Positions 34,650-43,496 of a stretch of DNA of 64,000 nt are shown in pieces. A program made the translations under genes and the position numbers. The notes beneath the pieces were generated by a model. The model had not been told where the DNA came from, did no database searches, and worked only from the letters and a program-made list of their open reading frames with translations. The DNA lies in assembly GCA_964500675.1 (NCBI GenBank), contig CAZCNY010000001.1, positions 62,001 to 126,000 on the forward strand. The letters run 5' to 3'. The stretch is from CAMLJR01 sp964500675. GTDB lineage: Bacteria; Pseudomonadota; Gammaproteobacteria; Pseudomonadales; CAMLJR01. The stretch's first letter is position 1. Every line of letters begins with the position of its first letter.

Positions 34650-35300
34650 TTATTGCCACTGCTCGACAGCCAGCTTGGCGCGTTCGTTCAGGGGCTTGGC
34701 GACGACGCCGCTGGAGCCGATACCGACACTGTAGAGTGCGCCATCGACCATCGGTAAATAGGCCGCACTGCCGTATTGCGCGTCGATCAGCGGAAAATAG
34801 CGATTGATTTCGCGCAGCAAAGACCACGCATCAAAAAGCGGTTGTTCGGGATGCAAAGCCACCGCCGTGTGCGGCAATTTCTGTTCATCTTCCAGCGAAA
34901 GATAACGGCCGGAAAGACGATCGAGCCGATAGCCCGGCTTAATGCCCAAACGGGCCAACGTATCGACCCACTTCAGCAGGCGCACATCAATCTGCCAAAG
35001 ATCGCCGCTGAGCTGATACCGCTGCTCATTGCCGGCTTGATCGATAACGCTGACGTTGAATTGTTTGTTGTCGAGCCTATTGAAGGCCAATGTGGCGATC
35101 GGACTCACATCGGATATCTGCTGATAGCTGTGCACATCCCACGCTGCCAGAGTCAGGACCACCGCGCAGCCCGCCAGCAACAAACCCGCGCTGCCGCGCA
35201 GCCAGGCGATTATCCAATTGCCGATCAAGAGCCGCAGCGACAGCACCAAAATCAACACCGCGATGAGCGCAAGAACAATGGCGACGCCGATGTAGATCAT
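34650..35300 (-). CDS. Small two-helix membrane protein of unknown function
   Basis: A 216-residue protein with two N-terminal TM helices (IYIGVAIVLALIAVLILVLS and GSAGLLLAGCAVVLTLAAWD) and a ~160-residue probably periplasmic domain (SDVSPIATLAFNRLDNKQFN, DLWQIDVRLLKW, RLDRLSGRYLSLEDE, YGSAAYLPMVDGALYSVGIG). Related Pseudomonas proteins often carry the label multidrug transporter or cation efflux, which the two-helix topology does not support. It sits between sohB and fimL on the same strand. No function can be assigned. Confidence 0.75.
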   Translation of the reverse strand: MIYIGVAIVLALIAVLILVLSLRLLIGNWIIAWLRGSAGLLLAGCAVVLTLAAWDVHSYQQISDVSPIATLAFNRLDNKQFNVSVIDQAGNEQRYQLSGDLWQIDVRLLKWVDTLARLGIKPGYRLDRLSGRYLSLEDEQKLPHTAVALHPEQPLFDAWSLLREINRYFPLIDAQYGSAAYLPMVDGALYSVGIGSSGVVAKPLNERAKLAVEQWQ

Positions 35301-35355
35301 GACTCCGTTGCGCTCCGTGACGCGGTGACTGCACAGTCTTCAGTGTTAAGAAAAT

Positions 35356-37080
35356 CTATTTGATAACCGCAAACCCCAGGGCCGCCAAGCTCTCTTCGGC
35401 CACGCCGAGAATTTTCTCATCGGGCGTGCGGCCCGCGGCGACTTCAGAAAAATAATACTCCAGGCTGATCAGCGCATCGGCCAATGTTTCGAGCAATTGA
35501 TGCCGCTGCGGTGCACTGTGCTGCTTATCGCGCGAACTCGCCTCGACGAACGCGACGCAACCTTTCAAGATATTGGCCGCACGTGCGTGATTCAACATTT
35601 CCGCACCGCCGCGTACAGCCGTCAGAGTCACTGCGACATTGGCGATATGCACCGCATCAAAATTCGATTCAACATACGAAGTGATCGCGCGTTTGCACAG
35701 CGAAATTCCTGCCTGCACTTCATCGATAACGATGCGCGCGGCCTCGGCCAACTGACTGTCCGCGATGATCTGTTTGCGCATCGCATCGGTGACCTGCTCC
35801 AAATCACTCGCCGTCAATTCGTTACGGTAAAGACCGGAAAGACTGCTCTCGATGAATAGCAGCGCATCGGCAACCGCTAAAAACTCGGCGGGCGGTACGC
35901 CATTTTTCTGCGTCGCCCAATTCTCCACGAATTGCAATTGCTCGCGCAGGATATTGGCCGGCGCGCGCAAATTAACCACGCGCAGCGTATCGGCGACGCG
36001 CATCAGTGTGTCCTTGAGCGGAGTCAGCTCCTCGGCCGAAATTCCCTGATTTTGCGACGCGATCTCCAGGATATCCTTGGCACCGCGCAGTTCTTCCTTA
36101 AGCACTTTGACGACCGAGTCGATCGCCTCAAGCCCCGGACCGCGCATCGCCTCATGTTGCGCCGTTAGCTCGCGATCATCAGGCTGCAAATGCGGAATCG
36201 CGAACGCTTCTATGGCAATTTGCGCTGCGCCTTCGCGGTACGAGGACAGCGCCAGCAGATAGATCAGCTCGCGCCGCGTAGCATCGTCAATCGCAGCTGT
36301 GAGAGCGGCCTCGCCGCTTTTGAGATACTTTGCCATGAGCCGCTCGATAATGCCGAGCGTGCGGCGCCGGTTTAAATTGAGCGTCAAACCACCGCGCGCC
36401 AAGCTTTCGGCCACTGCCGCTGCAAGGTACCAAAAGCCGTTGCCGCAGGTGCTCGGAGTTTGCGCCGCAAAACGCGTAGCGGCCCGCGCGATGAGTTGCA
36501 GATTCAGCGCCTGATTTTGCTGTTTGAGTATTGCCAGCAAGCCGACTTGATACATCTGACGCAGCCGCTCAAGCGCTTCTTTGTTGGGTGTCGCACCCGT
36601 ATCGGGTAACGGCTTTACGGGCAAAGGTTTTGCTGGTTGCAACGCTAACGGAGTCTGTTCGAAATGGTACTCCGGCACCAGCCCCTGCCGGCGCGCGACG
36701 CGCAACTCGTTGACATAGGGAATAATTAGAACCGGTCCCGCAAAACGCCGCGACCCGACAAATTCGACATAGCGCGGCAACACGAAAAACGCATGGCTCA
36801 ACGCACCGGCCAACGCTTCGGCACTCGGACCCTGCGCCGCGGCGATATCATCGAGCGCAGCCGCCATTTCACCAGCCAATAGAGCTGCGGCGGGAAATTG
36901 AATCAAGCGCAGCGTACCCGCAATTTGCGTGACATCGGTGCGGCAATTATCAATCGCGCTGCGGTTCGCGGAATCGAGCAGAAACGCCTCGAATTCGCCA
37001 GCTGCGCGTTGCAGCGTGGCATCGAGCTCTTCGCGGATCAGTGCGAGTGAATTCAGATTGACAGCTACTTCCTGCGACAC
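35356..37080 (-). CDS. fimL: FimL-like protein (ChpA N-terminus-like, degenerate Hpt domains)
   Basis: A 574-residue helical protein starting at GTG (AGGA upstream). It resembles P. aeruginosa FimL, which is homologous to the N-terminal part of the ChpA/PilL chemotaxis kinase and supports twitching motility and cAMP signalling. The Hpt-like bundle around residues 45-75 (CRTDVTQIAGTLRLIQFPAA) lacks the phosphorylatable His-x-x-Lys-Gly. A second helical region spans about 430-560 (LAEAARIVIDEVQAGISLCK, AVRGGAEMLNHARAANIL). There is no kinase, CheW or receiver domain. The gene stands alone, away from any chp or pil genes in this window. Confidence 0.72.
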   Translation of the reverse strand: MSQEVAVNLNSLALIREELDATLQRAAGEFEAFLLDSANRSAIDNCRTDVTQIAGTLRLIQFPAAALLAGEMAAALDDIAAAQGPSAEALAGALSHAFFVLPRYVEFVGSRRFAGPVLIIPYVNELRVARRQGLVPEYHFEQTPLALQPAKPLPVKPLPDTGATPNKEALERLRQMYQVGLLAILKQQNQALNLQLIARAATRFAAQTPSTCGNGFWYLAAAVAESLARGGLTLNLNRRRTLGIIERLMAKYLKSGEAALTAAIDDATRRELIYLLALSSYREGAAQIAIEAFAIPHLQPDDRELTAQHEAMRGPGLEAIDSVVKVLKEELRGAKDILEIASQNQGISAEELTPLKDTLMRVADTLRVVNLRAPANILREQLQFVENWATQKNGVPPAEFLAVADALLFIESSLSGLYRNELTASDLEQVTDAMRKQIIADSQLAEAARIVIDEVQAGISLCKRAITSYVESNFDAVHIANVAVTLTAVRGGAEMLNHARAANILKGCVAFVEASSRDKQHSAPQRHQLLETLADALISLEYYFSEVAAGRTPDEKILGVAEESLAALGFAVIK

Positions 37081-37338
37081 GTTTGCGCGATTCCTACAGT
37101 TGCTTGATTGCGATTCGGCTAATTATTTCGACGTTGCGGATTAATCTTCAGCTGACATGAAAACCTACGAACATTAGTTCTCGCCCCGATGTCACTCACT
37201 GAAATAAATGCTTGTCAGGTATAGCAAAGCTAGCCTCGACCCGCCAGCCATCGCCTTGGAACGGAGGCCGCAATGCACGCGATCACGCTTCCGACACGGG
37301 TTTGCACAGCGTCCTATAAAAAAGATTAGGAGTATAAA

Positions 37339-38055
37339 TTAATCAATTGTTTTCCAAACAGTTTTTCCATGGCTTGCCTTGTCGATTCGCTGCAATTGCT
37401 GCGCGTGTGCCGCGATCTCCTCCGCAGTTGCGCGCACCACTCTCAAGAAACCGGCCGGGATGGTGGAGCGTAGAATCTCAACCGGCTGCTGCGCACTGTT
37501 TGAATTCTCGACCTCGGAGCTCGCCAACGCGAGAGCGGTCTGCCCCCCTGTCATCATCAGATAGACATCGGCGAGAATTTCAGCATCGAGCAATGCGCCG
37601 TGAAGCTCTCGCTGCGAGTTATCGACACCATAACGCTGGCACAAAGCATCGAGATTGTTTTTCTGCCCCGGATGCCGCTGCCGTGCCAGCACTAACGTAT
37701 CGATCACTCCGCAGAATTGCTCGATGCGCTCGTCCCGGCCCAGCAACGCCAACTCGCTGTTCAAAAAGCCGAGATCAAACGGCGCGTTATGAATAATTAA
37801 TTCCGAGTCGTGCACGAAATCGAGCAGCTCGTCAACGATTTGCGCGAACAAGGGTTTGTCTGCGAGCATCTCGTTGGTAATACCATGCACCTCGATCGCG
37901 CCCGCATCGATCTCGCGCTCGGGATTGATGTAACGATGAAAATGGCGCCCCGTCAGGCGGCGGTCGAGCAATTCGACGCAACCGATTTCGATGAGCCGAT
38001 GCCCCTGCGTGTGCTCCAGGCCTGTCGTCTCAGTATCTAAAACAATTTGCCGCAC
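37339..38055 (-). CDS. dnaQ: DNA polymerase III epsilon subunit (3'-5' exonuclease)
   Basis: The proofreading exonuclease of the replicative polymerase, about 238 residues. Exo motifs: I in VLDTETTGLEH, II in IIHNAPFDLGFLNSE, III in LHGALLDAEILADVYL. A clamp-binding segment QTALAL follows, comparable to E. coli QTSMAF, and then a C-terminal alpha-binding tail. Starts at 38058 (TTG) and 38055 (GTG) are both possible. GTG has GGAG at an 8-nt spacing and gives MRQIVLDTETTG. In many gammaproteobacteria dnaQ pairs with rnhA, as here on the same strand (46-nt gap). Confidence 0.95.
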   Translation of the reverse strand: MRQIVLDTETTGLEHTQGHRLIEIGCVELLDRRLTGRHFHRYINPEREIDAGAIEVHGITNEMLADKPLFAQIVDELLDFVHDSELIIHNAPFDLGFLNSELALLGRDERIEQFCGVIDTLVLARQRHPGQKNNLDALCQRYGVDNSQRELHGALLDAEILADVYLMMTGGQTALALASSEVENSNSAQQPVEILRSTIPAGFLRVVRATAEEIAAHAQQLQRIDKASHGKTVWKTID

Positions 38056-38101
38056 CAATCTATCTCCACTGTTGCCGATGTTTTATTTTCGATCGGATAT
38101 T

Positions 38102-38542
38102 TTATTGACAGCCCAGCGCTTCAATGGCGCGATTGGCGAGCGCATCGGCCATTTCATTTTCGCGGTGACCGCTATGCCCCTTCACCCAATGCCAGCGCAC
38201 CGCGTGCAATTGATTGAGCGCGTCGAGGCGCTGCCAAAGATCGACATTTTTCACGGGGGTTTTAGCCGCAGTGCGCCAATTGCGGCGCTTCCACTGCTCC
38301 ATCCATTCGCTGATCCCGCGCCGGACATACTCCGAATCCGTGGTCAATACCACCTCGCAAGGCTCTTTGAGTGCGCTCAATGCCTCGATCGCCGCTGTCA
38401 GCTCCATACGATTATTCGTCGTCTCAGCCTCAGCGCCGCTCAGCATTTTTTCGGCCCCTTGAAAACGCAACACTGCCCCCCAACCACCGGGGCCAGGATT
38501 TCCCTTGCAGGCGCCATCGGTAAAGATTTCCACTTGCTTCAA
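38102..38542 (-). CDS. rnhA: Ribonuclease HI
   Basis: A 146-residue enzyme cleaving RNA in RNA-DNA hybrids. Catalytic residues are visible: Asp9 in IFTDGACKGNPGPGG, Glu47 in NNRMELTAAIEAL, Asp69 in LTTDSEYVRRGI, and the C-terminal HSGHRENEMADALAN. The basic handle RNWRTAAKTPVKNVDLW is typical of proteobacterial RNase HI. Its start overlaps the methyltransferase stop by 4 nt (ATGA), indicating coupled translation. Confidence 0.97.
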   Translation of the reverse strand: MKQVEIFTDGACKGNPGPGGWGAVLRFQGAEKMLSGAEAETTNNRMELTAAIEALSALKEPCEVVLTTDSEYVRRGISEWMEQWKRRNWRTAAKTPVKNVDLWQRLDALNQLHAVRWHWVKGHSGHRENEMADALANRAIEALGCQ

Positions 38543-39357
38543 TGCCGCCGCCCTCGACGCTGGCCAATCGCGGCGGTAGGTTTAGCGATAGGTAATGGCG
38601 TCAATACCGAAACGGGCCGCATGCGTAACGGCCGCATCGGAATAAATTTCGCCACCCGCTTGATAGCAGTAATGGTGTAGATGCCGCCGCCAGGCCAGTG
38701 CCGCGCCCACTTTGCATCGGCTTTCGCCCAGCGCGCCGTGCGCTGCAATGGCAAACGATGAAAACCGTAATCGGTGCGCTCGACAGCAAAACCCAGCAAT
38801 TGCAACCAGTCCTGCATGCGCGACACCGACAACCAGTGATTGCGCCAAATGCTCGCGCTCTTCCAACGCCCGAATACCATGCGCACACCCAACAACGATA
38901 GCGGATTAAATCCCACCAGAATAATGCGCCCCTCAGGTACTGTGACGCGGTAAAGCTCGCGCAACATCGCGTGAGGATCGCTCGAAAATTCGACGACATG
39001 ATGCGCGACCACAACGTCGAGACTGTCGGACTCGAACGGCAGCTCTTCAAAGTTGCACTGCACAAACGCAGCGGACTGTTCACCGCAGGACTGTTCACTG
39101 CAGGATTGCGCAGTACTGAATGGCTGCGGCTGAATCGGACCTGCTTTGAAGCAACGCTGAACACGACAGTCGCGAAAAAAATTAAGGTCACTGTCGACAC
39201 CCAATTGCAGCAGATAATAACCAAAACAATCGGTCAGACAGCGCTCCAGCAGTTGCTGCTCCGCTGCGAGCACCGCGCACCCGAGTTCGGTTTCAAACCA
39301 CGCGTGCAACGACGGCGCTAACGTTGCGAATTGCGGCTGATGTTTCCACACGCGCAT
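38539..39357 (-). CDS. Class I SAM-dependent methyltransferase family protein
   Basis: A 272-residue protein matching the methyltransferase-like gene between gloB and rnhA in Pseudomonas (PA1814 position). The post-I region reads FEELPFESDSLDVVVAHHVV, followed by PHAMLRELYRVTVPEGRIIL and the GFNPLSLLGVRMVFG segment. The glycine-rich SAM loop is degenerate (YYLLQLGVDSDLN). A 15-bp tandem DNA repeat near 39071-39107 encodes a CSEQSCGEQS stretch. The C-terminus is very basic (RMRPVSVLTP...GQRRGRRH), which may indicate RNA or ribosome contact. The substrate is unknown. Divergent from gloB. Confidence 0.78.
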   Translation of the reverse strand: MRVWKHQPQFATLAPSLHAWFETELGCAVLAAEQQLLERCLTDCFGYYLLQLGVDSDLNFFRDCRVQRCFKAGPIQPQPFSTAQSCSEQSCGEQSAAFVQCNFEELPFESDSLDVVVAHHVVEFSSDPHAMLRELYRVTVPEGRIILVGFNPLSLLGVRMVFGRWKSASIWRNHWLSVSRMQDWLQLLGFAVERTDYGFHRLPLQRTARWAKADAKWARHWPGGGIYTITAIKRVAKFIPMRPLRMRPVSVLTPLPIAKPTAAIGQRRGRRH

Positions 39358-39469
39358 AGACCCATTCTCCCGACTTGTTTTGTCCGCTCAGCAAAGCGCG
39401 AGTATATTACGCACTCTACACGACCTTCTGCAGATTCATCCAATGGCGCTCCGCGCGGAGAATCCCCCG

Positions 39470-40240
39470 ATGCTTACAATCGAACCCATTCCCGCTTTCA
39501 CCGATAATTACATTTGGTGTGCGCACAATGGCAGCGCCGCGTGGGTTGTCGATCCAGGCGATGCAACGCCTGTTATCAATTTCATACAAGCGCACCATCT
39601 GCATTTGCAAGGCATTCTGATCACGCACCATCACCTCGACCATATTGGAGGAGTTCAGGAGCTGCGCAAACGCTTTGAGCTCGCCGCGATTTACGGACCT
39701 GATAATCCGGAGATTGACGGCATAACGCATGTTGTGCGCGAAGACGATGTCATCAGCATCCTCAATCAACCGTTTAGCGTACTCGAAGTACCGGGGCACA
39801 CACTCGATCACATTGCTTACTTTTCATTGCACATGCAACCGCCCGCGCTATTTTGCGGCGATACGTTATTCGCAGCCGGTTGCGGGCGTCTATTCGAAGG
39901 CAGCCCGGCGCAGATGTTTACGAGCTTGAATAAATTCAAAAAACTTCCGGCCGAAACGCGCGTTTTTTGCACGCACGAATACACGCTGGCGAATTTACGC
40001 TTTGCCCAAACCGTCGAGCCTGATAACCTCGCGCTCGCACAGCGCGCGCAAAGCGCCAATGATATGCGGGCGAATGACCAGCCAACGCTGCCTTCATCGC
40101 TGGCCTTGGAGCTGGCAACGAATCCATTTTTGCGCACCGAACAATCATCGGTGCGCGCCGCGGCATTGCGACACGGCTCGCAAAGTGCAAACGAAGTTGA
40201 AGTTTTTGCCGCCATTCGACGCTGGAAAGACCAATTTTGA
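39470..40240 (+). CDS. gloB: Hydroxyacylglutathione hydrolase (glyoxalase II)
   Basis: A 256-residue metallo-beta-lactamase fold enzyme hydrolysing S-lactoylglutathione in methylglyoxal detoxification. The dinuclear metal motif THHHLDHIGG is present, with CGDTLFAAGCGRLFEG, FCTHEYT and a C-terminal ...RRWKDQF ending. ATG 39470 is chosen because GGAG lies 9 nt upstream and the family starts with this sequence (LTIEPIPAFTDNYIW). An ATG at 39380 would add 30 residues. Divergent from the methyltransferase gene and followed by mltD. Confidence 0.96.
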   Translation: MLTIEPIPAFTDNYIWCAHNGSAAWVVDPGDATPVINFIQAHHLHLQGILITHHHLDHIGGVQELRKRFELAAIYGPDNPEIDGITHVVREDDVISILNQPFSVLEVPGHTLDHIAYFSLHMQPPALFCGDTLFAAGCGRLFEGSPAQMFTSLNKFKKLPAETRVFCTHEYTLANLRFAQTVEPDNLALAQRAQSANDMRANDQPTLPSSLALELATNPFLRTEQSSVRAAALRHGSQSANEVEVFAAIRRWKDQF

Positions 40241-40328
40241 GACCCAGTTTTTTGACCGTTTTCAGTTCGATTCATAAACTGTTGAAACTTTGAGCACTCG
40301 ACGACGCACCCGATAAGGACCGCCAGCA

Positions 40329-41951
40329 ATGCTTTTTTTTCACCAAAGAAAAATCAAAAAGCGATTTAAAATCAACTTACTAAAATCGTTTCTTATTGTG
40401 CTCTTCACAATTTGCTTTAACGCCTGTAGCCACACCCCAAAGACTGTCGCCGACATCGATTCCCCAGTACACACAGACGAAAAAATCACCCGCAACACCG
40501 CCCTTCAAACTGTTTTAAACCCAACCGATGGGGATAATTCCGCTGATCACTCGTATGACGAAGACAGCGATTCGATCTGGCAGCGCATCCGCGCCGGTTA
40601 TCTACTTGACGCAAAAATACAAAACCCGCTGATTGACAATGAACTCACCTGGTACCGTAAAAACCCCACATTCGTCTATCGCGCCACCGAGCGCGCGAGC
40701 CGCTATCTACATTACGTCGTCTCCGCTGTGCAACAGCGCAACATGCCGACCGAGCTGGCGCTGCTACCGTTTATCGAGAGTGCGTACGATCCATTCGCCT
40801 ACTCACACAGTGGCGCCGCGGGCTTGTGGCAATTCGTCCCGCAAACCGGAACGACCTTTGGGCTGCAACGCAATTGGTGGTACGACGGCCGCAAAGACGT
40901 CGTCGCCTCAACCGATGCCGCGCTCAACTATCTCCAGCTTCTGCACGATAAATTCGACGGCGACTGGCTGCTCGCGATTGCCGCGTACAACTGCGGCGAA
41001 GGCACGGTGCAGCGCGCCATCGATGCCAATCTTCACAAAGGCCTCCCCACCGATTTTTGGCATTTGAGTTTGCGGGAAGAAACGCGCACGTATGTGCCGC
41101 GCCTGCTGGCGCTGGCAAAAATCGTCAGCGCACCGCAGCAATACGGTATTAGTCTCTTTTCGATTCCCGATCGCGCCTACTTCGCCACCGCCGATACCAA
41201 TGGTCAGTTGGGCCTCGCCCGAGCGTCGCGTCTTGCCGATGTGGATATCGACGAACTGTTCCGCCTGAACCCTGGGCTCAATCACGCGACCGTCTCCAAA
41301 GACACACCGCAACGCATTCTGCTGCCGGTGAATGCGTTCGATCAATTTACGCGCGAGCTGGCAACACTGCCCGCCGCTGAGCGCGTGCAATGGCGCCACT
41401 ACAAAGTTGTTAAGGGCGATACGCTCATCAGCATCGCGCACCGATTCGACACCGTGCCCAACGCACTCGCATCCGCCAATGATTTAGGCGGCAAGCTGCT
41501 GCATCCCGGACAGGAATTGCTAATACCGCAAGGCGGCCGCAATACGGTTGCGCGTCTCGATGCACCGACACCGGTTACCACGCAAACCCCCTTCGGCTCG
41601 ACGCAGATTTTCCACACGGTTCAAACCGGCGACAATTTGCGCCATTTAGCACAGCGATACGGAGTGAGCATTAAGAGCATTCAACGTTGGAACGGACTCG
41701 GCCCCAAGGATCCGATCAAACTCGGACAAAAGCTCAATATTTGGACCGATGAAATCGGCAGCAGACCAGCGAAGGTCACCGCCAGCGCAGCGCCGAAAAA
41801 AGTGGGTTACACCGTACAGAACGGCGATTCGCTGACCGCGATTGCAACGAAATTCAATCTCGAGATCGACGATATTCTGCGTTGGAATCAAATCAACCCG
41901 CGCTCTTTGTTACAGCCGGGCCGACGCCTCACCTTGTTTCTGGCTGATTAG
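40329..41951 (+). CDS. mltD: Membrane-bound lytic murein transglycosylase D with three LysM domains
   Basis: A 540-residue envelope enzyme. An N-terminal hydrophobic segment (LKSFLIVLFTICFNACSH) has a weak lipobox at Cys33. The SLT domain has ALLPFIESAYDPFAYSHSGA with the catalytic Glu, then GLWQFVPQTGTTFGL and IAAYNCGEGTVQRAI. Three LysM repeats follow (YKVVKGDTLISIAHRF, HTVQTGDNLRHLAQRY, YTVQNGDSLTAIATKF). It cleaves glycan strands to 1,6-anhydro-muropeptides. AAGGA lies 9 nt before the ATG. The gene is 88 nt behind gloB, as in Pseudomonas, and its stop codon directly abuts that of the convergent HDOD gene. Confidence 0.95.
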   Translation: MLFFHQRKIKKRFKINLLKSFLIVLFTICFNACSHTPKTVADIDSPVHTDEKITRNTALQTVLNPTDGDNSADHSYDEDSDSIWQRIRAGYLLDAKIQNPLIDNELTWYRKNPTFVYRATERASRYLHYVVSAVQQRNMPTELALLPFIESAYDPFAYSHSGAAGLWQFVPQTGTTFGLQRNWWYDGRKDVVASTDAALNYLQLLHDKFDGDWLLAIAAYNCGEGTVQRAIDANLHKGLPTDFWHLSLREETRTYVPRLLALAKIVSAPQQYGISLFSIPDRAYFATADTNGQLGLARASRLADVDIDELFRLNPGLNHATVSKDTPQRILLPVNAFDQFTRELATLPAAERVQWRHYKVVKGDTLISIAHRFDTVPNALASANDLGGKLLHPGQELLIPQGGRNTVARLDAPTPVTTQTPFGSTQIFHTVQTGDNLRHLAQRYGVSIKSIQRWNGLGPKDPIKLGQKLNIWTDEIGSRPAKVTASAAPKKVGYTVQNGDSLTAIATKFNLEIDDILRWNQINPRSLLQPGRRLTLFLAD

Positions 41952-43385
41952 TCAGCGAGTGCGGCGCTCCGCCAACATCGACAACCCCATGTTGGCCTGC
42001 TGTGCGAAGTGACAAAAGCTATCGTACTGGTCCTGCTCAATGGGGTCGCCGTCATTACCCCGATCAGCGTACAACACACCGATTTGACGCGATCCCGCAT
42101 AGAGCGCAGCGATCACACAGTTGTCCGCGGCCAATACCGTTTTCGTGCGCGCATCGAGCAAATGCTTTAACTGACCCGGATTAGCGGGACGCATCCAAAC
42201 CAGCTGCCGCGTGTGCAGACAATACGACAGCACATTATCCTGCTCCGCTTTAATCGAAAATTGCATCGCTTCGCGCCAGTGCGCGGCATCCTCGCATAAC
42301 GCATATTTCGCCTGCAGAATTTTTTTCTTCGTGTCGATCAACAACAGCGCCACGCGCTCGAAGCCAACGCCGCGGTGCACGCCTTCGACCACGGTTTGAA
42401 ATAGCGTGTTGGCGTCGACGCGTTCGTTGATCATGCTCGCCAACTCGCGCAATATGCTGAGCTGCAATTGCGGATCGGCGCGCGTCTGCCGCGTTATCGG
42501 CTGCGGCGCGTCCGATGTGCTCGGAATAAAATTGCAGACTTTATTCGCGCCGTAATTGAGCGCAACGGCCGCTGCATTTTCAGCGCCTTTCAGCAGCATC
42601 TGCCGCGCCTCCTCGCGCCCCTGCCCTGTGAAAGCAGCGACTTTGTCGAGCACATTTTCAACCGCGTCGGAATCCCAACCCGCTTCCGCAGCCAGACTGA
42701 TCTCGTTGCCGAGCCGCGCCGCCTGTGCTCCAACCGTATCGCACTCGCCATCGCTCAATGCTTCGTTCAGCGTATCGCCAAGCTGCCAGTTATGCGCCAG
42801 CTGTTGCGTGATTTCGTGCAGCGTCGTGCCCAATACCGAGCGCTCGTACGCCGCGTTGTCGCGTTGCTCACCGAGAATGCGTTCGAGCTCATTCATCTGC
42901 GCGCCGCGACAACTCCAGAACGCCATATCGCCGACGTGCATCAGCAGCGTGGCGATAAACACATCCTCCTTCATCGCTTTGTCGCGACCGCCGAGCAACT
43001 GTTCGGCCTGAACCGCCGCGTGAAAGCCGCGCGCGAGCCATTCGAGCATACGTTGCTTCGCGCCCTTTTTAAGCAGCGAATCGATCAACATCACCGACAA
43101 CGAAATCGCCTTGATGCCCTTGAAGCCCAATTTCACCACAGCGCGACTGATGGTGGTGACCTCCTGATCACCATGAGGGTTAAAATAGGCGCTATTGGCA
43201 AGACGAATCACTTTCGCCGTCAACGCGGCATCGCGCAGAATAACCGCAGACAGCTGATTCACAGACGTATCCGAGCCACTGGTGAGACGGTTTATCTCGC
43301 GCATGACCTCGGATAACACTGGCAATTCGGTACGGCTCAGACGCGTGACCCACGCATCGATACCCATGGTTGCTTGGCTGCTCAT
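41952..43385 (-). CDS. HDOD-GAF signalling protein
   Basis: A 477-residue cytoplasmic protein. The N-terminal HDOD domain (about 10-215) shows LPVLSEVMREINRLTS, DAALTAKVIRLANSAYFNP and ISRAVVKLGFKGIKAISLSV. HDOD domains lack the metal-binding His-Asp pair of true HD phosphohydrolases. A C-terminal GAF-like domain (about 310-470) includes ANTLFQTVVEGVHRGVGFER and QIGVLYADRG. Such proteins are thought to act in regulatory networks, and no output domain is visible. It is divergent from the peptide transporter operon and convergent with mltD with no intervening base. Confidence 0.85.
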   Translation of the reverse strand: MSSQATMGIDAWVTRLSRTELPVLSEVMREINRLTSGSDTSVNQLSAVILRDAALTAKVIRLANSAYFNPHGDQEVTTISRAVVKLGFKGIKAISLSVMLIDSLLKKGAKQRMLEWLARGFHAAVQAEQLLGGRDKAMKEDVFIATLLMHVGDMAFWSCRGAQMNELERILGEQRDNAAYERSVLGTTLHEITQQLAHNWQLGDTLNEALSDGECDTVGAQAARLGNEISLAAEAGWDSDAVENVLDKVAAFTGQGREEARQMLLKGAENAAAVALNYGANKVCNFIPSTSDAPQPITRQTRADPQLQLSILRELASMINERVDANTLFQTVVEGVHRGVGFERVALLLIDTKKKILQAKYALCEDAAHWREAMQFSIKAEQDNVLSYCLHTRQLVWMRPANPGQLKHLLDARTKTVLAADNCVIAALYAGSRQIGVLYADRGNDGDPIEQDQYDSFCHFAQQANMGLSMLAERRTR

Positions 43386-43496
43386 TTCGCCCCGGCGCTA
43401 AAAATTATTCGATGGCATGAAGTGTAGACCAGCGCGCTGTTGTCATAAGGTGAGTGAACTTGTTAAGTTAGCCGCGCCTTACTCAATAGCCCTGCC

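Noticed and set aside
37081..37338. tRNA or small RNA between fimL and dnaQ
   Set aside because: No cloverleaf, T-loop GTTCRA or CCA end is visible, and no stable hairpin with a T tract. I only infer the fimL promoter here.
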